A DNA stretch of 59,452 nucleotides from Oscillospiraceae bacterium (GCA_017847885.1 JAGAUA010000007.1:1-59452), one strand, 5' to 3'; positions 28,263 through 37,233 are shown, counted from the first letter of the stretch. Notes: generated from the letters alone by a model not told the origin. Translations and numbers: made by a program.

Positions 28263-30242
28263 TTAAATTTCCATAATAATGGGCAGTATCATCGGTCTGC
28301 GCTTGGTTTTCATATATATATAGTCGCTGAGCGCGTCCTTCATCTTGCCCTTGATGGTGTTCCAGTCGCGCATATCTCCGTCAAGACAGCCCTGAAGCGT
28401 TTTCATAAGCAGAGCCTTTGAGGACTCGATAAGCTCCTCCGACTCCCTTACGTACACAAAGCCTCTGGACACGATATCGGGGCCTGCAAGTATTGCTCCG
28501 CTTTCCGTTTCGATTGTTGCAACCGCAATGATAAGACCGTCCTCGGAAAGGTGCTTTCTGTCACGAAGCACGATAGAGCCTACATCGCCCACGCCAAGAC
28601 CGTCCACAAATACTCTGCCTGCGGGGGCTTGTCCCGTCACGCGCATATCCACGCCGTCTGTTTCGATAACGTTGCCTATGCTGCCGATGATAACGCTGTC
28701 CTGCTCGAAGCCGAGGCTGTACGCAAGACCTGCGTGCTTTTTGAGGTGCTTATACTCGCCGTGTACAGGTATGAAAAATCTCGGCTTTGTCAGAGAAAGC
28801 ATAAGCTTCAGCTCCTCCTGACAAGCGTGACCCGAAACGTGTACGTCATACATCGACTCGTAGATGACCTCCGCACCCGAGCGCATAAGCTCGTTTACGA
28901 CCTTTGTCACCAGCTTTTCGTTGCCGGGGATAGGCGTTGCGCTGATAATGATGAAGTCCATGGGGGTTATGGTAACGTTGCGGTGTTCGTTCATTGCCAT
29001 TCTCGACAGCGCCGACATAGGCTCGCCCTGGCTTCCCGTTGTGATAAGCACTATCTTTTCGGGCGGAAAACGGTTCATGGTGTCGATGTCGATGATAAGT
29101 CCCTCGGGCACTTTAAGATAGCCAAGCTCCATTGCGGTGCTGATAACGTTCAGCATACTTCTGCCGAAAACGGCAATTTTCCGTCCGCAGCGTATAGCGT
29201 TGTCGGCTATCTGCTGTATGCGGTGTATATTGGACGAGAACGTAGCGATGATGATGCGCTTGCCCTCAGCGGTATCGAAAAGCCGTTCAAAGCTGTTGCC
29301 CACGGTGCGTTCGCTTGCGGTATGACCTCTCCTCTCGGCGTTTGTGGAATCCGCCATAAGCGCAAGCACGCCGCGGTTTCCAAGCTCGCCGAAGCGCGCA
29401 AGGTCGATTATCTCGCTTTCGATAGGGGTGTAGTCCACCTTAAAGTCGCCGGTATGCACCACAATTCCTGCCGGAGTGTGTATAGCAAGTGCCACAGCGT
29501 CGGGGATAGAGTGGTTCACGCGGATAAATTCCACCGCCATACATCCCATTTTCACGGTCTGACGGGGAGTAACAACGTTAAGCTTTGCGCTTGAGAGTAT
29601 GCCGTGCTCCTTGAGCTTGCCCTCGATAAGACCGATAGTGAGTCTTGTTGCGTAAACGGGAACGTTCACCTTTTTCAGCAGGTAGGCAAGTCCGCCGATA
29701 TGGTCCTCGTGACCGTGGGTTATAACTATGCCCCGTATCTTGTCGGCATTCTGCTCAACGTAGGTGAAATCGGGCAGAACAAGGTCAACGCCCGGCATAT
29801 CGCTGTCGGGGAAGGCAAGTCCGCAGTCCACGATGAACATATCGTTAGCGCACTCGAAAACGGTCATGTTCTTGCCTATCTCGTTAAGACCGCCCAGAGG
29901 GATTATTTTCAGCGGAGTTCTCTTGACGGGCTTGTGGTTGGTGGTGTGCAGAGGAAGCCCCGTTTCGGGGTGGATAACTGTCTCCTTTGCAGGTGCAGGC
30001 TTTCTGCCGCCCGTGCGTGCAGGCTTTTTCTCTGCCGCAGGCTTTGGAGCAGCCTCTGCCTTTGCAAAGGGCTTCTGCGCCTTTGGTGCGCCCGTTTTTG
30101 CGGCAGGAGCCTTACGTGTGTTTCTTACAGGCTTCTGAGCCTTGTCCGCATCGGGAGTTTTTTTGCGTGACTTGGGAGCGATTTTTTCTCCGTACGCGTT
30201 AAGGGTAATTTCGGGAGTATCGTTTTTTGAGGTTTTTGCCAC
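28263..30242 (-). CDS. rnj: Ribonuclease J
   Basis: A metallo-beta-lactamase ribonuclease with 5'-3' exonuclease and endonuclease activity, central to mRNA decay in Firmicutes. The metal motif HGHEDHIGG begins near residue 176; VHTGDFKVDYTPI, the beta-CASP segment LMADSTNAERRGHTASERTV and the VHVSGHACQEE signature follow, with a C-terminal domain to residue 659. About 110 N-terminal residues rich in Lys, Ala and Pro precede the catalytic core, which in most relatives starts almost at once; such basic extensions occur in some Clostridia. GTG at 30242 is preferred because the ATG at 30254 touches the AAAGGA site. Single gene. Confidence 0.95.
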   Translation of the reverse strand: MAKTSKNDTPEITLNAYGEKIAPKSRKKTPDADKAQKPVRNTRKAPAAKTGAPKAQKPFAKAEAAPKPAAEKKPARTGGRKPAPAKETVIHPETGLPLHTTNHKPVKRTPLKIIPLGGLNEIGKNMTVFECANDMFIVDCGLAFPDSDMPGVDLVLPDFTYVEQNADKIRGIVITHGHEDHIGGLAYLLKKVNVPVYATRLTIGLIEGKLKEHGILSSAKLNVVTPRQTVKMGCMAVEFIRVNHSIPDAVALAIHTPAGIVVHTGDFKVDYTPIESEIIDLARFGELGNRGVLALMADSTNAERRGHTASERTVGNSFERLFDTAEGKRIIIATFSSNIHRIQQIADNAIRCGRKIAVFGRSMLNVISTAMELGYLKVPEGLIIDIDTMNRFPPEKIVLITTGSQGEPMSALSRMAMNEHRNVTITPMDFIIISATPIPGNEKLVTKVVNELMRSGAEVIYESMYDVHVSGHACQEELKLMLSLTKPRFFIPVHGEYKHLKKHAGLAYSLGFEQDSVIIGSIGNVIETDGVDMRVTGQAPAGRVFVDGLGVGDVGSIVLRDRKHLSEDGLIIAVATIETESGAILAGPDIVSRGFVYVRESEELIESSKALLMKTLQGCLDGDMRDWNTIKGKMKDALSDYIYMKTKRRPMILPIIMEI

Positions 30243-30492
30243 TTTAAATACCATTCCTTTCGGGTAAAAATATGTAACGATTCATAATGACAACAGGCAT
30301 ATTTTTTCCGCAGGGAAGCGTGGACGGACAGTATACAAAGACTTTCCCTGCGGTTATGCGATGTTATTTGGGAACATAAACCAAATCCGAACATAATAAA
30401 TCAATTTATATTATACTACATTTTTTCGGCGTTGTCAATTATATTTGCAGTTTAAATGTTAATTTTTGGGTATGCAATTCTGCTCACCTGTT

Positions 30493-30710
30493 TTACGGGA
30501 CGGGTGGCACGTCCCGTACATTGAAATAACGTTTTACAGTCGTTTGTAGGGGCGGAATCTATTTCCGCCCGATGGTTTGCCGTATTAACGGGCGGATATG
30601 GAATCCGCCCCTACGATATCGGGACGGGAGACCCGTCCCCTACAAAACGAAAGCTTTAGCTTTCGTTTTAATTCCGAATTCCGCATTACGAATTACGAAT
30701 TCCCAAAATA
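30493..30710. repeat. Cluster of four GC-rich palindromes and ATTACGAATT run
   Basis: CGGGACGGGTGGCACGTCCC, TAGGGGCGGAATCTATTTCC plus GCCCG, GGGCGGATATGGAATCCGCC plus CCTAC and CGGGACGGGAGACCCGTCCC plus CTAC. An AACGAAAGCTTTAGCTTTCG hairpin and CCGCATTACGAATTACGAAT follow, overlapping the last codons of the gene at 30686. The segment 30255-30490 is otherwise empty. Confidence 0.85.
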
Positions 30711-32941
30711 AGGTCTTGGTAAAAGTCGCAAAGCTCCGAGGCGGTCTCCATATTGAAGCTTTCCGCCTGCATAAGCACACCCTTTTCCGATTTCAGCGGT
30801 CTTATCAGCACCCGTCCACGCTCGTCGCTGATGACTATACCGTCCCCCGAGACCTGCTTTTCGGCGGCTATGCTCCGCAGTATCCTCAAGGGCGGCGCGG
30901 ACAGGGCAACATACCTTCCCGATATTGCCGTTTGGGGAAGCTCCGCCACGGCTTCGGCAAGGGTCATGCCACGGCTTTCAAGTACCCCCAAAACCGTCAG
31001 CATGAGCGCTGCTCCGTCGCGGATAAAGAGCGTTTCCGCCGCAAGTGCCCTTGCCTCGCCGTCTCCCTTTCCCGAGGGGCATGAGCTGTACCGCAGCACT
31101 TTTCTCCCGAACTCCTCGGCGATAATGTCCGCCGCACGGGGAAAATTGCAGGGAACGGCGATGTCATGCCCCTTTGAAAGCCTGTCGCGGCAGCATATCA
31201 GCGCAAGCTTTTCCTCGAAAACATACCCCGTCTCTTCGGTATACGCCGAAACGCCCTTGCCGCCGCTGCCGATATGGAACACCACCGGGGGCGCGTCCTT
31301 GGGGTCAATGCGGCGCAAAATCCCTTCGCAAAGGTCGGTAACAAGCCTGCCCGAGGTGTTCAGCACCGCCCTTATTTTGGTAAGCCTTTTGGGCGCGGCG
31401 GCTTCTATCATATTGCCGTACAGCGCGGCAACGGCGGAGCAGTCCCGTATCTCACCGAAATCCCCGAAGCCTGCTCTGCGGTATCCGCTGCGGTTCAGAC
31501 AGTTCTCGACAAGCCGTTCCTCCGCGGCGCTAAGGGGCAGACCGTCCCCCGAGCAAAGCTTTAGCTTTGTTGTAATGCCCGATTCGACCATACAGCCTGC
31601 CGCAAGCCCCGATATCGCGGTGCAGTATTCAAGGGCAGGCTCGGTCACCGCGCCGAATACCCATGCTTCGCCCCCTGCCGCGGATATTCCTGTCGCCACC
31701 GCAAGTGCAAAGGCTCTCGAAGCGGCGTTGTCCTTATGCCCCACACCTATCCTGCCGCCGAGAGAAACAAGTGCGCTGCCCAGAGCCGCCGCCGATGCAG
31801 GAGTTATCACCCCTCCCGTTTCGCCGCATATGCCCTCGTCGCCTATCCTCACGGGGGAAAGGAAGCCGTATTTCACGTCCTGCACCGCCTCGGAGTAGGA
31901 GTCCAGCCGTTTGCCGTACCATATCCTCACGCCGCTTTGCACCGCGGCGTTGCTGCCGATGACAGCACCGTCCCCCACAGCCGCGCCCTCGTAAACCGCC
32001 GCACCCGAAAGAAGCCGTGCGCCCGTGCCTATCACGGCATGATTGACCGTGACGCACTCGCCGATATATGCGCCGTCCATGACTACCGCGCCGTTAAGCT
32101 TTGCGCCGCGGCAGACCGTGACGTTTTCGCCGATGACCGTGCCCTTTCCGATTTTTACACGGGGCGCAAGCTTTGCAGTTGGGGCAATATAAACGGGGGG
32201 AGCAAGCTCAATGTCCGCGGCTTGGTCAGCGGAGCGGAGTATGCCTTCGCCGCCATGTGGGTATGCCCCCTCAAGCACCGCGCGGTTTGCGGCAAAATAG
32301 TCCTCAAGGGAGTCTATGCCGAGAAAAAAGCCCTCCGCATCAAGGCTTTGCACCATGCCGCCGCTTTCGATGATGTGGGGTATGAGCTCGCCTTCAAGGT
32401 CGGTGAAATCCGCTGCCTTTTTCACGGCTTGGGGGGACAGAATGAATATCCCCGTCAGCGCCGTGTCGGAAAGGCAGCTTTCGCGGCTGGGGTCGGTGAT
32501 AATGCCCGTGACCTTGCTTCCGCTTACCTCTGCAAGGACGTTTCCGCAGGCGCGGTCGGTCTTTCGGGTGATAAGGGTGACCTCCGCGCCGCTCTCGGCA
32601 TGCTGTTTCACCGCGGCGTTAAGGTCGGTGTCGAAGAGCAGTCCGCCGTAAATCACCGTAAGGAAGCCCTCCGAGGCATACTCTGCGGCACGGCTCACGG
32701 CTTTGCAGTTACCCTCGGGTACGTCGGAGACGATTATATCCTCGCAGGGCAGGTCGGAAAAAGCGTTTGAAAAGCGGTCGGCGGCAATGACAGCAGGGAT
32801 ATCTTGCCGTTTCAGCAGGTCGAGGGTGAAGCGTATAAGGGGTCTTCCGCAAACGGGGAGCATGGCTTTTGAACGGGAGCAGGTGAGGGGCCTTAGCCGC
32901 AGACCGTCTCCGCCCGTGAGGATAAGTGCTGTGTTTTTCAT
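30686..32941 (-). CDS. Sugar nucleotidyltransferase fused to a degenerate phosphohexomutase domain
   Basis: A 751-residue protein. Residues 1-225 are a nucleotidyltransferase (LILTGGDGLRLRPLT, then SKAMLPVCGRPLIRFTLDLL), as in mannose-1-phosphate guanylyltransferases. Residues 240-350 are left-handed beta-helix hexapeptide repeats (KIGKGTVIGENVTVCRGAKL). From about residue 375 an alpha-D-phosphohexomutase fold follows (VGHKDNAASRAFALAVATGI), but where active enzymes have TASHNP it reads GCMVESGITTKLKL, with no catalytic Ser. It is thus probably a sensor or structural module. The start at 32941 has GGAGG upstream. It likely supplies a nucleotide sugar for cell-surface glycans; the base and sugar cannot be told. 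Confidence 0.88.
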   Translation of the reverse strand: MKNTALILTGGDGLRLRPLTCSRSKAMLPVCGRPLIRFTLDLLKRQDIPAVIAADRFSNAFSDLPCEDIIVSDVPEGNCKAVSRAAEYASEGFLTVIYGGLLFDTDLNAAVKQHAESGAEVTLITRKTDRACGNVLAEVSGSKVTGIITDPSRESCLSDTALTGIFILSPQAVKKAADFTDLEGELIPHIIESGGMVQSLDAEGFFLGIDSLEDYFAANRAVLEGAYPHGGEGILRSADQAADIELAPPVYIAPTAKLAPRVKIGKGTVIGENVTVCRGAKLNGAVVMDGAYIGECVTVNHAVIGTGARLLSGAAVYEGAAVGDGAVIGSNAAVQSGVRIWYGKRLDSYSEAVQDVKYGFLSPVRIGDEGICGETGGVITPASAAALGSALVSLGGRIGVGHKDNAASRAFALAVATGISAAGGEAWVFGAVTEPALEYCTAISGLAAGCMVESGITTKLKLCSGDGLPLSAAEERLVENCLNRSGYRRAGFGDFGEIRDCSAVAALYGNMIEAAAPKRLTKIRAVLNTSGRLVTDLCEGILRRIDPKDAPPVVFHIGSGGKGVSAYTEETGYVFEEKLALICCRDRLSKGHDIAVPCNFPRAADIIAEEFGRKVLRYSSCPSGKGDGEARALAAETLFIRDGAALMLTVLGVLESRGMTLAEAVAELPQTAISGRYVALSAPPLRILRSIAAEKQVSGDGIVISDERGRVLIRPLKSEKGVLMQAESFNMETASELCDFYQDLILGIRNS

Positions 32942-33052
32942 GGTAAACCTCCGTAAGTACATATTTTGATGTTAGTATTGACAGGGGAGAGCGCGGATAA
33001 ACACGTACATTAAGGAACTGCAATCAGATTCGATATAAAGCTGAAATCGGTA

Positions 33053-33081
33053 TTGCAAAAACGGAAGCAGTATGGTATAAT
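33053..33081 (+). promoter_or_regulatory. Sigma-A type promoter of the GH5 gene
   Basis: TTGCAA (33053-33058), 17-bp spacer, TATAAT (33076-33081), 58 bp before the start codon. Confidence 0.7.
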
Positions 33082-33138
33082 AGCAAAAGTAAAACGTTTA
33101 CATTTCTTTTTAATACCAATTTGAAAGGCGGATAGACA

Positions 33139-34425
33139 ATGAATAAAATTGTAAAAAAGGCTGTTTCGGCAATGCTTGTATGCGCTATGGCGGTCTCGGT
33201 TTCGGCGTGCGGAAAAAGCGGCGGAACGGATACTTCCGACGGTGGGCAGGCTGACCCCGAAACAACAATAGCGGAGACGGCTGCTGCGGAAAAAAGCAAT
33301 TGGGACGAGCTTGACGGCGCGCAGATAACTGCGGCAATGGGCATGGGCTGGAATTTGGGAAATCAGCTTGAGGCTTCAAGCAACGGTACTCCAAGTGAAA
33401 CGGCGTGGGGAAATCCCGAGATAAAAAAGGAGCTTATCGACACGGTTAAGGCGCAGGGCTTCAACACTGTCAGAATACCTGTTTCCTACCTTTCCAAAAT
33501 CGGCGAAGCACCCGATTACACCATTGACGCGGCTTGGCTTGAACGTGTCCGTGAGGTGGTAGACTACGTTGTGGACAACGATATGTATGCGATAATCAAC
33601 CTTCACGGCGACGGATATTACACCGTGCAGGGCGGCTGGCTTCTCTGCGTTGACGAAAACCAGACCGAGATAAAGGCGAAATATGAGGCGGTATGGGCGC
33701 AGATTTCGGAGTACTTCAAGGACTATGACGAGCATCTTATATTTGAGTCCATGAACGAGGTTTTCGACGGTACATACGGCAACCCCAATCCCGACGGATA
33801 TGCAAACATAAACGACTATAACAGAATATTTACCGAAACCGTAAGAAAAACAGGCGGCAACAATGCCAAAAGATGGCTGCTTATCCCCGGCTGGAATACC
33901 AATATCCAGCATACGACAAGCGACAGCTTCGTGATACCCGAGGACAGCCTTTGCGAAAGTGACGGAAAGAGACTGATGATATCCGTACACTATTACGACC
34001 CCTACAACTTTACCCTTGACGAAAATCTCACAAGCTTAAAGACACAGTGGGGCAAGTATGCGGTGGAAAATTACGACAATTGGGGTCAGGAGGATTACGT
34101 TGATTCCCAGATGCAGCTTCTCAACACCAAGTTCATAAGTCAGGGCTACCCCGTTGTTATCGGCGAGTTGGGTGCCGAGGACAGGACCTATGCAAAAGAA
34201 AACTCGGCGGGATACAGAAGATACTGGTGCGAATACGTTGTCAAAGCTGCAAAGGCAAACGGCTGCGTTCCCGTATATTGGGATAACGGCTGGAACGGCA
34301 AAAACGGCTTCGGACTTTTCAACAGGCTTACAAACGAGGTCACCCAGCCCGAGATAATCGAGGCTATGATAAGGGCAATTTCAGCCGAGGGCGATTACGA
34401 GATAGAAGCGCCGTCAGCTGAATAA
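33139..34425 (+). CDS. Secreted glycoside hydrolase family 5 endoglucanase (lipoprotein)
   Basis: A 428-residue retaining glycosidase, most likely acting on cellulose or another beta-glucan. Signal peptide with lipobox VSAC makes Cys24 the lipid anchor, so the enzyme is held on the outer membrane face. After a Thr/Ala linker the TIM barrel begins with MGMGWNLGNQLEA. The acid/base is Glu207 in FESMNEVFDG and the nucleophile is Glu343 in VVIGELGAED. VRIPVSYLSK, NLHGDGYYT and SVHYYDPYNF are typical of GH5. No dockerin or carbohydrate-binding module is present. The ribosome binding site is AAAGGCGG. It is alone between a promoter and a terminator; the carbohydrate importer at 37234-40337 may take up its products. 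Confidence 0.93.
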   Translation: MNKIVKKAVSAMLVCAMAVSVSACGKSGGTDTSDGGQADPETTIAETAAAEKSNWDELDGAQITAAMGMGWNLGNQLEASSNGTPSETAWGNPEIKKELIDTVKAQGFNTVRIPVSYLSKIGEAPDYTIDAAWLERVREVVDYVVDNDMYAIINLHGDGYYTVQGGWLLCVDENQTEIKAKYEAVWAQISEYFKDYDEHLIFESMNEVFDGTYGNPNPDGYANINDYNRIFTETVRKTGGNNAKRWLLIPGWNTNIQHTTSDSFVIPEDSLCESDGKRLMISVHYYDPYNFTLDENLTSLKTQWGKYAVENYDNWGQEDYVDSQMQLLNTKFISQGYPVVIGELGAEDRTYAKENSAGYRRYWCEYVVKAAKANGCVPVYWDNGWNGKNGFGLFNRLTNEVTQPEIIEAMIRAISAEGDYEIEAPSAE

Positions 34426-34439
34426 TATCAAAAATTCAT

Positions 34440-34480
34440 GGCGTTCCGTTTGTTTTTGCAGACGGAACGCCTTTGTGCTT
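34440..34480 (+). terminator. Intrinsic terminator of the GH5 gene
   Basis: GGCGTTCCGT (34440-34449) pairs with ACGGAACGCC (34462-34471), followed by TTTGTGCTTTT. Confidence 0.85.
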
Positions 34481-34536
34481 TTACGGCATATACAGAGGAA
34501 TCTTCTGCAATTCCAAGCGTATTTCACAAAAAGCAC

Positions 34537-34565
34537 TTTACTTTTTTAATTAAATATGGTATAAT
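34537..34565 (+). promoter_or_regulatory. Sigma-A type promoter of the flavin reductase-rubredoxin gene
   Basis: TTTACT (34537-34542), 17-bp spacer, TATAAT (34560-34565). Confidence 0.65.
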
Positions 34566-34600
34566 TGACGCATATTAAACTTCGGAAAGGACTTGATATT

Positions 34601-35347
34601 ATGAGCAATACAGCAAAGCTTGACTCATCGGCTTTTTTCAAACTCAGCTACGGACTTTATGTTGTTACCTCAAACGACGGAAGCAAGGATAACGGTCTTA
34701 TCGTAAACACCGTTGTGCAGGTGACAAGCACTCCCGCACAGGTTGCGGTCACTATTAATAAAAGCAATTATTCCCACGATGTTATCAAGCAGACGGGAAA
34801 GATGAATGTGAACTGCCTGTCTGTTGACGCGCCTTTCAGCGTGTTTGAGAACTTCGGTTTCAGAAGCGGCAGGGACGCCGACAAGTTTAACGGAGTGGAA
34901 GTAAGCCGTTCCGAAAACGGTCTTGCGGTTTTGGGCGAAAATATCAACGCCTTTATGTCCCTTGAGGTGGAACAGTACATCGACCTGGGTACTCACGGAA
35001 TGTTCATTTGCGCGGTAACCGAGGCGCAGAAGGTCTCCAACGCGGAATCCATGACCTACGCTTACTACCACAGCAATGTTAAGCCTAAGCCCCAGGCGAA
35101 AAAGAAAAAGTGCTTCATATGCAAGATATGCGGCTATGTGTACGAGGGGGACGAGCTTCCGGCGGATTTTGTGTGCCCGATTTGCAAGCACGGCGCGGCG
35201 GACTTCGAGCTTCAGGCTCAGGAGGAAAAGAAGAAAGGCTTCGTATGCAAGATATGCGGCTATATATATGAGGGGGACGAGCTTCCCGAGGATTTTGTTT
35301 GTCCTTTATGCAAACACGGTGCGGCGGATTTTGAGCCGATTAAATAG
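34601..35347 (+). CDS. Flavin reductase fused to two rubredoxin domains (high-molecular-weight rubredoxin type)
   Basis: A 248-residue redox protein. Residues 8-160 form a flavin reductase-like FMN-binding split barrel (FFKLSYGLYVVTS, NGLIVNTVVQVTSTPAQVAV, KMNVNCLS). Two rubredoxin domains follow, with iron ligands C174/C177/C192/C195 and C216/C219/C234/C237; each reads CKICGY then YEGDELP. Proteins with one such rubredoxin domain (Hrb) pass electrons from NAD(P)H to flavodiiron proteins in oxygen or NO detoxification in acetogens and Clostridia. Here the rubredoxin module is doubled. ATG at 34601 is chosen over 34565 because GGAAAGG lies about 10 nt upstream. Single gene with its own promoter and terminator. 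Confidence 0.9.
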   Translation: MSNTAKLDSSAFFKLSYGLYVVTSNDGSKDNGLIVNTVVQVTSTPAQVAVTINKSNYSHDVIKQTGKMNVNCLSVDAPFSVFENFGFRSGRDADKFNGVEVSRSENGLAVLGENINAFMSLEVEQYIDLGTHGMFICAVTEAQKVSNAESMTYAYYHSNVKPKPQAKKKKCFICKICGYVYEGDELPADFVCPICKHGAADFELQAQEEKKKGFVCKICGYIYEGDELPEDFVCPLCKHGAADFEPIK

Positions 35348-35357
35348 TGTGAAAACA

Positions 35358-35397
35358 GCGCAGCTGCTTACTTTGAGCGGCTGCGCAAAATTTTTTT
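35358..35397 (+). terminator. Intrinsic terminator
   Basis: GCGCAGC (35358-35364) pairs with GCTGCGC (35380-35386), followed by AAAATTTTTTT. Confidence 0.85.
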
Positions 35398-35417
35398 GAA
35401 AAAATCTATTTTACCTA

Positions 35418-35446
35418 TTGACAACATAGGTAAAGGGTGCTATAAT
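35418..35446 (+). promoter_or_regulatory. Consensus sigma-A promoter upstream of the metY leader
   Basis: Perfect TTGACA (35418-35423), 17-bp spacer, perfect TATAAT (35441-35446). A CCTA...TAGG palindrome (ACCTATTGACAACATAGGT, 35413-35431) overlaps the -35 box and could be an operator. Confidence 0.85.
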
Positions 35447-35477
35447 ATAACCAACATATAGGATTGGTGGGTAAAAG

Positions 35478-35552
35478 ATGAAAATTATTTTGAAATATTT
35501 ACTAAAGGCTAATCTCCGTTTAGGACGAATGTGCCGATGTCACGCTGAATGA
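35478..35552 (+). CDS. Candidate Cys-rich leader peptide upstream of metY (24 residues)
   Basis: ATG at 35478, TGA at 35550-35552, with GGTGGG as a possible ribosome binding site. The peptide starts MKIILKYLLKANLRLG and ends RMCRCHAE, so two Cys codons (TGC and TGT) and a second Met codon sit just before the stop. It is the only short frame between a perfect sigma-A promoter and metY, whose start is 43 nt downstream. Its place before a sulfur amino-acid gene suggests that ribosome stalling at Cys or Met codons senses supply. That is inference; no terminator between it and metY was seen, so control might act on metY translation. Confidence 0.6.
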   Translation: MKIILKYLLKANLRLGRMCRCHAE

Positions 35553-35595
35553 TGAATACCGAAAATATGATTTACATAACGAAAGGAAAATAATT

Positions 35596-36888
35596 ATGAG
35601 CAATAAAAATTACAAATTCGAGACCCTTCAGCTTCACGTTGGACAGGAGACCCCCGACAGCGCAACAGGCGCGCGGGCAGTACCTATTTACCAGACCGCT
35701 TCCTACGTTTTCAACAATTCCGCTCACGCTGCGGCAAGATTTGGACTTTCCGACCCGGGCAACATCTACGGCAGACTTACAAACTCCACTCAGGACGTAC
35801 TTGAACAGCGCATTGCCGCTCTTGAGGGAGGCGTTGCTGCTCTGGCGCTGGCTTCCGGCGCAGCGGCTATAACCTACACAATTCAGGCTCTCGCAGGCAA
35901 AGGCGGTCATATCGTTGCACAGAAGACTATTTACGGCGGAAGCTACAACCTTCTTGCCCACACTCTGCCCCTTTACGGCATAACAACCACTTTTGTGGAC
36001 GCTCACGACCTTGCCGAGATAGAGGCGGCTATCCGTCCCGAAACAAGAGCGGTTTACCTTGAAACTCTCGGCAACCCCAACAGCGATATCCCCGATATTG
36101 ACGCAATTGCGGAAATCGCTCACAAGCACGGTCTGCCCCTTGTTATCGACAACACCTTCGGCACGCCTTATCTTATCCGACCTATCGAACACGGCGCGGA
36201 CATTGTTGTACACTCCGCAACAAAGTTCATCGGCGGACACGGCACAACGCTGGGCGGCATTATCGTTGATTCGGGCAACTTCGACTGGAAGGCAAGCGGC
36301 AACTATGCTCCTATCTCCGAGCCTAACCCCAGCTATCACGGCGTATCCTTTACCGAGGCGGCAGGAAAAGCTGCGTTCGTTACATATATCCGCGCGATAC
36401 TGCTTCGTGATACAGGCGCGTGCATCTCGCCCTTTAACGCGTTCCTGCTTCTCCAGGGCGTTGAGACCCTTTCGCTGCGCCTTGACCGCCATGCCGAGAA
36501 CACCAAAAAGGTGGTTGAGTATCTCTCCAAGCATCCCCTTGTTGAGCACGTAAATCACCCGTCTCTTCCCGAGCATCCCGACCATGCGCTTTATGAGAAG
36601 TATTTCCCCAACGGCGGCGCTTCCATCTTCACCTTTGAGATAAAGGGCGGCAAGGAGCAGGCGCACAAGTTCATCGACAGCCTTGAGGTATTCTCTCTGC
36701 TTGCAAACGTTGCGGACGTAAAATCGCTGGTCATCCACCCTGCCACCACGACCCACTCACAGCTTTCCGACGCAGAGCTTGCAGAGCAGGGCATCAAGCA
36801 GAACACTATCCGCCTTTCTATAGGTACAGAGCATATTGACGATATCATTGCCGATTTGGAGCAGGGCTTCAATGCCGCAAAGGAATAA
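35596..36888 (+). CDS. metY: O-acetylhomoserine aminocarboxypropyltransferase (sulfhydrylase)
   Basis: A 430-residue PLP enzyme of the Cys/Met metabolism family that makes homocysteine from O-acetylhomoserine and sulfide, a direct sulfhydrylation route to methionine. The PLP lysine is Lys210 in [38 protein letters not shown] at the start and the [12 protein letters not shown] segment are typical of MetY rather than MetB or MetC. Length (430) matches MetY. The ribosome binding site is CGAAAGGAAA. It lies alone behind the leader region 35418-35552 and is closed by a terminator. Confidence 0.95.
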   Translation: MSNKNYKFETLQLHVGQETPDSATGARAVPIYQTASYVFNNSAHAAARFGLSDPGNIYGRLTNSTQDVLEQRIAALEGGVAALALASGAAAITYTIQALAGKGGHIVAQKTIYGGSYNLLAHTLPLYGITTTFVDAHDLAEIEAAIRPETRAVYLETLGNPNSDIPDIDAIAEIAHKHGLPLVIDNTFGTPYLIRPIEHGADIVVHSATKFIGGHGTTLGGIIVDSGNFDWKASGNYAPISEPNPSYHGVSFTEAAGKAAFVTYIRAILLRDTGACISPFNAFLLLQGVETLSLRLDRHAENTKKVVEYLSKHPLVEHVNHPSLPEHPDHALYEKYFPNGGASIFTFEIKGGKEQAHKFIDSLEVFSLLANVADVKSLVIHPATTTHSQLSDAELAEQGIKQNTIRLSIGTEHIDDIIADLEQGFNAAKE

Positions 36889-36913
36889 TTTGAAATCAGC
36901 ATATAAATAGCGA

Positions 36914-36968
36914 AGGGACTTTGCACGGACACCATAAAGCGGTGCCTGCGCAAAGTCCCTGTTTGTTT
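36914..36968 (+). terminator. Intrinsic terminator of metY
   Basis: AGGGACTTTGC at 36914-36924 pairs with GCAAAGTCCCT at 36950-36960, with an inner GGACACC/GGTGCC stem; GTTTGTTT follows. Confidence 0.85.
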
Positions 36969-37222
36969 GGGCGGATAATATCCGTCCGACACGATTACAT
37001 TGTTTATAGGGCGGATATGGAATCCGCCCCCAGCCTGTTGACAAACAATAAATTAACGGGCGGCTGATAGCCGCCCCTACCAAGGAATTATATATTTAAA
37101 CCATTTTGTAGGGGCGGATATTATCCGCCCGAATTACTTTTTCAACAATCTAAGGGCGGATATGGAATCCGCCCCTACAAAAACTATTGACTTTTCACTA
37201 TTCACTATTCACTGTTCACTAC
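36967..37222. repeat. Cluster of five GC-rich palindromes and a TTCACTATTCAC run
   Basis: Copies include GGGCGGATAATATCCGTCCG, GGGCGGATATGGAATCCGCC, GGGCGGCTGATAGCCGCCCC, TAGGGGCGGATATTATCCGC and AGGGCGGATATGGAATCCGC. Then TTTTCACTATTCACTATTCA and a similar run follow up to 37222. No gene is seen between metY and the permease at 37234. Confidence 0.85.
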
Positions 37223-37233
37223 AATTCATCACG

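Noticed and set aside
28551..29594. 347-residue frame on the plus strand opposite RNase J
   Set aside because: It mirrors the GC-rich codon pattern of rnj, shows no family sequence and lies wholly inside that gene.
31736..32770. 344-residue frame opposite the nucleotidyltransferase gene
   Set aside because: Antisense reading of a strongly supported gene; His/Arg-rich composition typical of shadow frames.
35447..35595. SAM riboswitch or T-box upstream of metY
   Set aside because: The leader is too short, with no conserved riboswitch core, no T-box sequence and no terminator hairpin before metY.
35572..36756. 394-residue frame on the minus strand opposite metY
   Set aside because: It is antisense to a clear PLP enzyme, has no recognisable domain and no suitable ribosome binding site.
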